In this document: in pieces, positions 7,797-14,546 of the stretch
How positions within the stretch are numbered: the stretch's first letter is position 1
Layout of the letters: the number at the start of each line of letters is the position of its first letter
NCBI GenBank assembly: GCA_017625405.1
Contig: JAGALB010000056.1
Coordinates: 1-49,471 of the forward strand
Direction of reading: 5' to 3'
Origin: Ruminiclostridium sp.
GTDB lineage: Bacteria; Bacillota; Clostridia; Oscillospirales; Ruminococcaceae
DNA: 49,471 nucleotides
Program-made: the position numbers and the translations under genes
The notes under the pieces: model-generated
Told to the model about the DNA's origin: nothing
The model's database searches: none
The model's input: only the letters and a program-made list of their open reading frames with translations

Positions 7797-8675
7797 TTAT
7801 TCCTTGACGGTGATTGATTTTGCAACAGCGGTTTGTCGCCACATTGTATCCGAATATCCCATGACTATTTCTGCGAGGTTTATTTCGGCAGAAACATTTA
7901 CAGAAGAACTTCCGTCGCCGATTATATCGGACACCATTTCATAAAGCTCAGAATCCTTATGGATATTTCCCAGGTCAAGCAATGGTGAGTCGCAGTATAC
8001 AACCTTATCGAATGTATATCGTGATGGATATTCGTTTGAAAAATAAGCCCATAATGTGGGGTCTGCATGCGGCAAGCCTATATATGAGCCGTCGGGCTTG
8101 AATTTAATATCGCCTGCACTGACATAAGGCTGTTCTTCGGTAAAATAATAGAGCTCTCCTGAAAGAATTATATCGCCGCTTATGATTATTTCGTTGTAGA
8201 AAAAAGGGATAAAATCGTCAGCAATACTGTTATCTTCGGGAATATTGAAAGAACAGCTTGTTTTAATGTTATAGCTGTCGGAGGAAAAATCTGTTATCCA
8301 TTCCTGCTCGTTTGCCATAGCTTCACCCAGAAAATCAGGGTGACCTTTTTCGGTATAACCGAAAAGTTCGGGGTTAAGAAAATTATCGTAGTATGTTCCT
8401 TTTGAAACAAAACCTTTTGCTTTGCCGGTATAGGTTGCCACGGACTGATTTTTGCCGTATGGAGTTATACTGTCGGCGTCTTCGAGGTAGAATTCCACTC
8501 CGTCGTAGGAGAGGAGAAGTGTTTTTTCTTCAGATTCCTGAGTTTGTGTTACATCAGTACCACTTTTCGCATCAGTCGGAATTGTTTCGGCGGGAGTGGT
8601 TGCATCCGGAGCTTTATTGCCGCAGGAGCACAGAAAAATTGCGGCGGCAAGCAAAAGTGATAAATCTTTTCTCAT
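7797..8675 (-). CDS. Secreted lipoprotein of unknown function
   Basis: The 292-residue product starts with a short lipoprotein signal peptide (MRKDLSLLLAAAIFLCSCG); LCSC is a good lipobox, with the last Cys as the acylated residue. A Thr/Glu-rich linker follows, then a domain with no motif I can name. GGGAAGG upstream of the ATG on the minus strand is the ribosome-binding site. The gene lies upstream of the ECF sigma operon in the same direction, separated by about 110 bp that carry a candidate promoter of the sigma gene. It has its own sigma-A promoter, with phased TGTAA motifs above it. It might sense or respond to the same envelope conditions as the sigma/anti-sigma pair, but that rests on proximity only. 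Confidence 0.75.
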   Translation of the reverse strand: MRKDLSLLLAAAIFLCSCGNKAPDATTPAETIPTDAKSGTDVTQTQESEEKTLLLSYDGVEFYLEDADSITPYGKNQSVATYTGKAKGFVSKGTYYDNFLNPELFGYTEKGHPDFLGEAMANEQEWITDFSSDSYNIKTSCSFNIPEDNSIADDFIPFFYNEIIISGDIILSGELYYFTEEQPYVSAGDIKFKPDGSYIGLPHADPTLWAYFSNEYPSRYTFDKVVYCDSPLLDLGNIHKDSELYEMVSDIIGDGSSSVNVSAEINLAEIVMGYSDTMWRQTAVAKSITVKE

Positions 8676-8717
8676 ATTATGTAGTTTTCCTTCCCTTTTT
8701 ATGTATTTTATGCTATA

Positions 8718-8746
8718 ATAATAGCATGCTTAAAAAATTTTGTAAA
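8718..8746 (-). promoter_or_regulatory. Sigma-A promoter of the lipoprotein gene
   Basis: On the minus strand TTTACA (8741-8746) and TATTAT (8718-8723) are 17 bp apart. The -10 lies inside the palindrome ATGCTATAATAATAGCAT. Confidence 0.6.
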
Positions 8747-8777
8747 TAGATTACGAAGTTTTGTAATCAAATTGTAA
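8741..8777 (-). promoter_or_regulatory. Phased TTACA array upstream of the lipoprotein
   Basis: TGTAA on the plus strand (TTACA on the minus) begins at 8741, 8762 and 8773, spacings of 21 and 11 bp, about two turns and one turn of the helix. The copy at 8741 is part of the -35 box. The arrangement matches the TTACA repeats near 190, 29250 and 27300. Confidence 0.35.
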
Positions 8778-8826
8778 CTTTTTGGCCTGAGGATGAAGAA
8801 AAATACGTTTTTTTATATTAAAAAGC

Positions 8827-8853
8827 TAAAGTTTTGATAATTTCCGCCGATAT
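8827..8853 (+). promoter_or_regulatory. Sigma-28 (SigD) promoter of the late flagellar operon
   Basis: TAAA (8827-8830), exactly 15 bases, then GCCGATAT (8846-8853): this equals the Bacillus SigD consensus TAAA-N15-GCCGATAT. It sits about 50 bp before the flgM ATG, so flgM, which encodes the anti-sigma-28 factor, is itself under sigma-28 control. Confidence 0.9.
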
Positions 8854-8902
8854 AACAAATGTATCAAAATATCTGCATTTAAACACAAAAGGAGTTGAGT
8901 TT

Positions 8903-9181
8903 ATGGAAATTAAAAATTTGCAGAGCAGCATGATTAATATGTACAAGAAAACTGCAGGTATCAGCACTCCCAAGAAGTCTTCTTCCGTTTCGAGAACAAC
9001 AGTCAATACTGACAGAGTTGAATTTGATTTCGGCAGATACCTTGAGACTGCCAAGGCTGATGCAGCAGCAAAAACCGACGCTATGGCAAGTGAAGACAGA
9101 CTTGCAGAACTCCGCAATCTCTACGCAGGAGATAATTGCCCCGTTTCCGCAGAGGAAACAGCCGCAGCGTTTCTCGCATAA
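8903..9181 (+). CDS. flgM: FlgM, anti-sigma-28 factor
   Basis: The 92-residue protein starts at the ATG at 8903, behind AAAAGGAG (8887-8894); an upstream TTG at 8834 would place the start inside the promoter. The C-terminal half has the FlgM pattern: DRVEFDFGRYLETAKA, then SEDRLAELRNLYAGDNCPVS and an AEETAAAFL helix. In the family this half binds sigma-28 and blocks it until the hook is complete. The N-terminal half is polar and probably disordered, as usual. It is the first gene of the flgM-flgN-flgK-flgL operon and gives negative feedback on its own promoter. Confidence 0.85.
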   Translation: MEIKNLQSSMINMYKKTAGISTPKKSSSVSRTTVNTDRVEFDFGRYLETAKADAAAKTDAMASEDRLAELRNLYAGDNCPVSAEETAAAFLA

Positions 9182-9210
9182 TCCCGTGATTTTTTAAGGA
9201 GGTATCGGAA

Positions 9211-9687
9211 ATGACAATCAACACTGCCAAAGCGGTTATTGAATTTATGGAAAAATATAATAAACACTTTGAGGAGCTGTATGTGTTCGTTTCCGAAAAG
9301 AAGGCGAAGGTTATCGCCGACGACCTCGTGTGGCTTCTGGACTCCCTTACAAAGGAGCAGAAGCTTGTGATGGCAGGGAATGATCTCGAAGCGAAGCGTC
9401 TGGCGCTTTTTGAGGAACTGGGCATCTCGGGTGTTAAAGCAAAGGAGCTTATTGAGGAGTGTCCCGAGGAATACCGTTCAAAGCTCCATCTTGAATGTTC
9501 CACAATGGAAAAGTATGTAGACGCAATCAGAAAGACAAGTGCAGATATTATTGAAATGGTAGAAAGAAAGCTTTCTATACAGGAAAAACTTGCGAATCAG
9601 CCTCATTCGACCATGGAAACATACACCGGCAGAGGCATGAAGGTAAAGAAGCACAACACCTCAGGCGGATTTTTCGGCGAGGTATAA
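9211..9687 (+). CDS. flgN: FlgN-like export chaperone for FlgK and FlgL
   Basis: The 158-residue, largely helical protein begins at 9211 behind a perfect AAGGAGG (9196-9202). It lies between flgM and flgK, the fixed place of flgN in Bacillota. The sequence is weakly conserved, as in the family; heptad-like helices span residues 5-120 and the C-terminal tail ends in SGGFFGEV. Family members bind the C-terminal helices of the hook-junction proteins and bring them to the export gate. Assignment rests on position, length and helical character more than on motifs. Confidence 0.75.
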   Translation: MTINTAKAVIEFMEKYNKHFEELYVFVSEKKAKVIADDLVWLLDSLTKEQKLVMAGNDLEAKRLALFEELGISGVKAKELIEECPEEYRSKLHLECSTMEKYVDAIRKTSADIIEMVERKLSIQEKLANQPHSTMETYTGRGMKVKKHNTSGGFFGEV

Positions 9688-9707
9688 CAGTAAAAGAGGT
9701 ATAGAAA

Positions 9708-11324
9708 ATGCGTTCATCATTTTTAGGATTTGAAGTTTCCAAGCGTACTATCCAGCTTGCTCAGAAAGCCCTGGATATTACCGGAAGCAACATTTCAAAT
9801 GTAAACACCGAAGGGTACACCCGTCAGAGAGTTGACGTTTCGTCCCTTTCGCTCAATAAATACACAAGCTGGCAGACAAAGTCCTCCAGAATGTCCCTTG
9901 CAGGTCAGGGTTCAACCGCATACGGCGTAAATCAGATACGTGATGCGTATATTGACAAGCGTTATCGTGAATCCGCCTGCTTCGTTTCCCAGTACAGCAC
10001 AACGGCAGACGTTCTCGGAGAAGTTGAAACAGTTCTCGACAACATCGTAAGCGACGGTCTTACATACCAGATGGATAAGTTCACCGACGCTCTCAAGAAA
10101 TACGCAGAACAGCCTGACAGCGAAGAGCTTGCAAGTATCGTACGTAACGAAGCGTACAACATCACAAACCTTCTTCACTCCTACCAGACAGACCTGGAAG
10201 AACTGAAGGAAACAAACCTTGAAGCGCTCCAGACAACAATGGACGCTACAAATGATGTTATCAAGGAAATCGTTGAATACAACAAGCTTATCGTAAACGA
10301 ATACTCGGTAATGGCAACAGGTAAGCTGGGACCCAACGAATCCGTAACAGGCAGCTACGGCCCCAACGAAATGCTTGACGCACGTAACCTGCTTATTGAC
10401 GAGCTTGCATATTACGGAAACATCTCCGTTTATGACAATCCCGACGGTTCTGTAAGAATCCTTATGGACGGTGTTGAAATCATCGACGGCGAAAAATACG
10501 AGCAGATTTACATGAGAAGCAGTACAAAGGTTCAGAACGCTGATCAGTTTGAATCAGAGCTCCTCCGTGACTACGCCGCATACGATTCAGCGGTACTCCG
10601 CTGGACTTCCGGTGACGCTGCCGACCCTGCTTCCGGTGAGCTTCGTTCTTATCTTGACGTTCTCAACGGCAACGGCGTTTACAAGACAGGTTATCAGAAC
10701 GACACATACGGCATTCCCTACTATGAATCGGTAATCGACTCATTCGCAAACGATTTTGCAAACCATATGAACTTCCTCAACGGCGCAATCGACCAGAACG
10801 GAATGCTTATAAACAAGGACAGACTTCTTTTCTGTACACAGAAATGCAATGAAGGCGCTGAGGATTTCGGCGACCATACAATGACAGCCGATACAATCAG
10901 AATTGCCGACAGCTGGATGAACGACGCTACAATGGTGGGCGAGGTTCAGAATCCCGAAACAGGAAAATGGGAATTAAGCCTTGACGGTGACCACATCAAC
11001 CAGATGGCGGTAAGCGTTACATCAACACCTCTGAAGTTCGGTACAAAGGGCGATTTCGAGGGTACGATATACGACTACCTCCTCTTTATCAACAACCGTC
11101 TCGGTCAGCAGATCGACTACAACAAATCACAGTATGAATCCTCATATGATACCACAGACGCACTTCTTGACAGCCGTGACGCTGTTTCGGGCGTAAGCGC
11201 TGTCGAAGAAGGTATCAATATGATGACTTACCAGAACTGGTATACAGCAACATCAAGAATGATGACAACCCTTGACGACTGTCTTGAAAAGCTTATCAAC
11301 GGCACAGGACGAGTTGGATTATAA
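9708..11324 (+). CDS. flgK: FlgK, flagellar hook-associated protein 1
   Basis: 538 residues, normal for FlgK. The N-terminal D0 region contains LDITGSNISNVNTEGYTRQR (about 24-43), the rod/hook-family signature, after FEVSKRTIQLAQ. The C-terminal region has SGVSAVEEGINMMTYQNWYT (about 488-507), which forms the matching D0 helix. FlgK is the first junction protein between hook and filament and is exported outside the cell. It is followed by flgL 31 bases downstream. Lys is mostly AAG and Arg often CGT, suggesting good expression. Confidence 0.95.
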   Translation: MRSSFLGFEVSKRTIQLAQKALDITGSNISNVNTEGYTRQRVDVSSLSLNKYTSWQTKSSRMSLAGQGSTAYGVNQIRDAYIDKRYRESACFVSQYSTTADVLGEVETVLDNIVSDGLTYQMDKFTDALKKYAEQPDSEELASIVRNEAYNITNLLHSYQTDLEELKETNLEALQTTMDATNDVIKEIVEYNKLIVNEYSVMATGKLGPNESVTGSYGPNEMLDARNLLIDELAYYGNISVYDNPDGSVRILMDGVEIIDGEKYEQIYMRSSTKVQNADQFESELLRDYAAYDSAVLRWTSGDAADPASGELRSYLDVLNGNGVYKTGYQNDTYGIPYYESVIDSFANDFANHMNFLNGAIDQNGMLINKDRLLFCTQKCNEGAEDFGDHTMTADTIRIADSWMNDATMVGEVQNPETGKWELSLDGDHINQMAVSVTSTPLKFGTKGDFEGTIYDYLLFINNRLGQQIDYNKSQYESSYDTTDALLDSRDAVSGVSAVEEGINMMTYQNWYTATSRMMTTLDDCLEKLINGTGRVGL

Positions 11325-11355
11325 TTACTAACCCTTCTGAGAAAGGAAATACGTT

Positions 11356-13146
11356 ATGAGAATTGCAGGCGGCGCAATCCGCAGAAACTTCTTACGCAAC
11401 TATGAGCTGAACAGCACCTCCAAGTTTGAGTCTGAACAGAAAATCTCAACAGGACGTCAGTTCCAGCGTGCAAGTGAAAATCCCATAAATGCTGCTAAGG
11501 CTCTGCGAGTAAGAAAATCAATGGCAGACCTGGAAACACACCAGAAGAATCTTGAATCTGCCGACTCCATATATCAGGTTGCCGAGGATTCTCTTCTTAC
11601 AGTTTCCTCCCTCATCCAGAACACCTACGAAAAGCTTGTACAGGGTGCTCACGGCACATACAACCAGAACGATATGGACATTATTGCTTCGGAAATCGAA
11701 CAGTATGCAGAGGAAATGGTTCAGGTAATGAACGTTGATGTTGCAGACAGAAAGATTTTCGGCGGCGTAAACAACGAAACAAACGCTTTTGAAATCAAAG
11801 GGCCTATCGGCAGCCAGTATGTAACCTACAACGGCATTCCTGTTGATTCGGCATCCGACCCGAAATCTTATCCATACAGTGAGGTTTCATTCCTTGATGT
11901 CGGTATCGGTATGTCGGTAGACGGCTCCACAAACAGAATCGACGACCAGACAGCACTTCCCATTACCTTCAACGGTGTTGACTGCACAGGCTGCGGCGTT
12001 ACACAGAGAACCGTAAAGCTTGACCTTGAAGGTATTCTTCCCGGCAAAGCATACAAGCTTGAAGTAAGCGTAGGTTCAAACGAACAGATCGTTGAATTCA
12101 ACGGCGGCGATACAATCGAAAATACTATTGAGAATATAAATGCGGCTCTTTCAGATGCCTTCATGGTAACTCCTCAGGTAAATGAGGACGGCGAAATTCT
12201 TTACATCCAGAATATCGACGGTTATGACGGCACTTTCCTCTGTCCTTACGAAAACGCTGCTATCGCTGACAATGCAGTGGATATCGGCGCTATGAAGAGC
12301 GATACGTATTATTCTCTTGAAGTTACCTCAAACGGTATGACAAGAGTTATCGACTTTGAGGGTGCTGACGACGTAAACCTTACACTTACAAATATCCGTA
12401 CAGAGCTTGAAAAGCAGTTCGGTGAATTTGCTCCCAAGATTTTCTCCGACGGTCAGTTCGTAGACAAGAACGGCGGCGTGTGCAGCGTGAAGAATACCGC
12501 TGATTACTCCAACAGTTCAGATATTACCGCAGGCGAAGAAATCAATTACGCTGCTGCGGAAGAAGGAAAAACCTACTCCTTCAACCTTAACGGTACAAAG
12601 GTTACCTTTACAGGCGGTGCAACTCCTGAAGAAACCCTTACAAACGTAAACGAAGCTTTATCTTCGGGTCTTGCTTTCGGCAACTCAAATGTCCCCTATA
12701 TCAATGACGATTCGGGTATTATTTACTACGACAAGAGCGATGATGTAATCTACGTCACAAACGCTCCCGACGCTGATAACAACGTTGATTACAGCAATTA
12801 CGGCGGATATGCCAAGAATATCATGCAGCTGGTTCTTGACGCTGCGGGATATTTAAGAGAAGGCGACCAGGATATGGTTGCACGCTATGCCGACCTTATA
12901 TATGCGGCGCAGGCTCCCCTCTCCGTTGCAATTGCAGAGCTTGGTACAAACGACCAGTTCATCGAATTCAACGAAACAAGAATTGAAAACACACTGCTCA
13001 ACCTTTCCGATAAGCAGAACGACCTCGAAATCACCGATCTGCCTACGGAAATCACAAACTACAAGGTGCTTGAAACAATTTACAACGCAACCTTACAGAT
13101 GGGCGCACAGATGATTCCCATGTCCATCTTCAACTACATGAAATAA
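11356..13146 (+). CDS. flgL: FlgL, hook-associated protein 3, with three repeat modules
   Basis: The N-terminus RIAGGAIRRNFLRNYELNST, the flagellin-like stretch TGRQFQRASENPINAAKALR and the C-terminal helix identify FlgL, which joins FlgK to the filament. At 596 residues it is about twice the usual 300. The extra length is a central insertion (about residues 190-480) built of three diverged modules, starting near GILPGKAYKLEVSVG (225), GAMKSDTYYSLEVTS (309) and AAEEGKTYSFNLNG (400). Each has a Y-x-[LF]-x-V strand, an [IV]-x-F-x-G-[GA] turn and an N-[IV]-x-x-x-L helix. FliD in this operon carries the same module. The insertion probably forms outer, surface-exposed domains. Confidence 0.9.
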   Translation: MRIAGGAIRRNFLRNYELNSTSKFESEQKISTGRQFQRASENPINAAKALRVRKSMADLETHQKNLESADSIYQVAEDSLLTVSSLIQNTYEKLVQGAHGTYNQNDMDIIASEIEQYAEEMVQVMNVDVADRKIFGGVNNETNAFEIKGPIGSQYVTYNGIPVDSASDPKSYPYSEVSFLDVGIGMSVDGSTNRIDDQTALPITFNGVDCTGCGVTQRTVKLDLEGILPGKAYKLEVSVGSNEQIVEFNGGDTIENTIENINAALSDAFMVTPQVNEDGEILYIQNIDGYDGTFLCPYENAAIADNAVDIGAMKSDTYYSLEVTSNGMTRVIDFEGADDVNLTLTNIRTELEKQFGEFAPKIFSDGQFVDKNGGVCSVKNTADYSNSSDITAGEEINYAAAEEGKTYSFNLNGTKVTFTGGATPEETLTNVNEALSSGLAFGNSNVPYINDDSGIIYYDKSDDVIYVTNAPDADNNVDYSNYGGYAKNIMQLVLDAAGYLREGDQDMVARYADLIYAAQAPLSVAIAELGTNDQFIEFNETRIENTLLNLSDKQNDLEITDLPTEITNYKVLETIYNATLQMGAQMIPMSIFNYMK

Positions 13147-13175
13147 TCAGATTGCGGCAAGGAGGCTGAAATTCT

Positions 13176-13808
13176 ATGATTGACAATAATCTTCTTGAGA
13201 TTACGACGGTTCCGATAAAAGTCGAGATAAATATCACGAAGGGCAGCTTCACAAACCCCAGAGTGAATAACCCCGACAAGGCTTTCAAAATGGATATCCA
13301 GACCAACAACGGAAAGCTTGAAATTCATTCAGAACCGCAGAAAATCAATATTGACACCTATGCGGCACGTTCCAGCATGGGTTACGGACAGTACAACAAC
13401 ACAGACCTTATCAAGACAAAGGGTCAGGATGCAATCCGCCTCGCATACGAGGGTACTGCAAGAATTGCAAGCCAGGGCAACCAGCTTGCAAGAGGCGCAA
13501 CCTCGGCGGAAATCGCTGCCCAGAACGCAAGAGCAGGTCAGACAATCCAGACAATAATGGACTTCATTCCCAAGACAGGCGCAGATATCACATTTGACAA
13601 GGGTGTACTCAACATCAACGTTGAAGCCTCCGATGTGAATATCGACTGGGAAAACGCAGCAATGATGCCCTATGAATTCACACCAGGTAAGGTTGAATTC
13701 TCGGTAGCACAGATGCCCAGCGTGGAAATCGAGTACACAGGCGGTCCCATTTACGTACCTGCAAGCTCAGATCCCGACTACGAACCTGCACTTGACACAA
13801 GAGGATAA
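13176..13808 (+). CDS. yviE: YviE-like protein (DUF6470 type) of the flagellar operon
   Basis: A 210-residue protein between flgL and fliW, exactly where Bacillus has yviE. AAGGAGG lies about ten bases before the ATG. It has three parts: a strand-rich start containing KMDIQTNNGKLEIHSEPQKI, a helical Ala/Gln/Arg-rich middle (about residues 85-130) and a second strand-rich part with ADITFDKGVLNINVEASDVN. No catalytic motif, signal peptide or membrane span is visible. The family is widespread in flagellated Bacillota and, as far as I know, lacks a settled function. Confidence 0.75.
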   Translation: MIDNNLLEITTVPIKVEINITKGSFTNPRVNNPDKAFKMDIQTNNGKLEIHSEPQKINIDTYAARSSMGYGQYNNTDLIKTKGQDAIRLAYEGTARIASQGNQLARGATSAEIAAQNARAGQTIQTIMDFIPKTGADITFDKGVLNINVEASDVNIDWENAAMMPYEFTPGKVEFSVAQMPSVEIEYTGGPIYVPASSDPDYEPALDTRG

Positions 13809-13836
13809 AATTTCATAAGCAGAAAGGAAAAAAGCT

Positions 13837-14277
13837 ATGATAAAGATAAACACCCGTGATTTTGGCGAAACAGAAGTTAATGAATCTGCTGTTTTCAGTT
13901 TTCCCAACGGTGTATTTGCTTTTGAGGATGACAGAAACTTTGCCTTACTCTCACCCCTCGGTGATGACACATACCCCATGTGGTTACAGTCTATGGATCA
14001 TCAGGAGCTTTGCTTCATAGTATTTGACCCTTCGCTTATAGATGACAAATATCAGGTAAGCCTGAATCCCGGTGAAAAGAGAATCCTTAACCTCAAGGAC
14101 GGCGACGAAATCCGCTGTCTTGCAATTGCAAAGGTTCCTGAGGATTTCAGACAGACAACGGTGAATATGAAATCTCCCATTGTTATCAATCCTGAAACAA
14201 ATACAGCACTTCAGGTTATTCTTCCTCTCGATTATCCCTTCAGACATCCGATTTACGAGTCAGGGGAGGTGGAATAA
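13837..14277 (+). CDS. fliW: FliW, flagellar assembly factor and CsrA antagonist
   Basis: 146 residues, normal for FliW. Recognisable segments are INTRDFGETEVNESAVFSFP, GVFAFEDDRNFALL and the SPIVINPETNTALQVILP block near the C-terminus. FliW binds either free flagellin or CsrA; when flagellin has been exported, FliW takes CsrA away and hag translation resumes. Its stop codon overlaps the csrA start (TAATG), so the two antagonists are made together. The target site is present here, in the leader of the flagellin gene. Confidence 0.95.
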   Translation: MIKINTRDFGETEVNESAVFSFPNGVFAFEDDRNFALLSPLGDDTYPMWLQSMDHQELCFIVFDPSLIDDKYQVSLNPGEKRILNLKDGDEIRCLAIAKVPEDFRQTTVNMKSPIVINPETNTALQVILPLDYPFRHPIYESGEVE

Positions 14278-14507
14278 TGCTGGTAGTTACAAGAAAAATC
14301 GAAGAAAGCATTATTATCGCCGACAATATCGAAATAGTAGTGCTTGAGGTGGGAAAAGACCGTGTAAAGCTCGGTGTTACAGCCCCCAAGGACATTAAGA
14401 TTATCAGAAACGAACTCAGAAAAGCACAGGACGCTAACCTTGATTCTTCAAAGGCTGTTTCAAAGGCAGCAATTGATGCAATGCTGCAGTTTAAGAAAAA
14501 GTCCTGA
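14277..14507 (+). CDS. csrA: CsrA, RNA-binding translational regulator
   Basis: 76 residues. MLVVTRKIEESIIIADNIEI and VKLGVTAPKDIKIIR are the conserved CsrA core; the GVTAPKDI[KE][IV]xR block forms the RNA-binding edge of the dimer. The tail beyond residue 50 (KAQDANLDSSKAVSKAAIDA) is longer than in enterobacterial CsrA and fits the FliW-binding extension seen in Bacillota. It is coupled to fliW by a one-base overlap. CsrA binds GGA motifs over ribosome-binding sites; the best candidate in this window is the hairpin at 27414-27438 plus the flagellin ribosome-binding site. Confidence 0.97.
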   Translation: MLVVTRKIEESIIIADNIEIVVLEVGKDRVKLGVTAPKDIKIIRNELRKAQDANLDSSKAVSKAAIDAMLQFKKKS

Positions 14508-14546
14508 GAAATTACAGTTCCCGATTGAGAAAGGAATGGTTTGAAT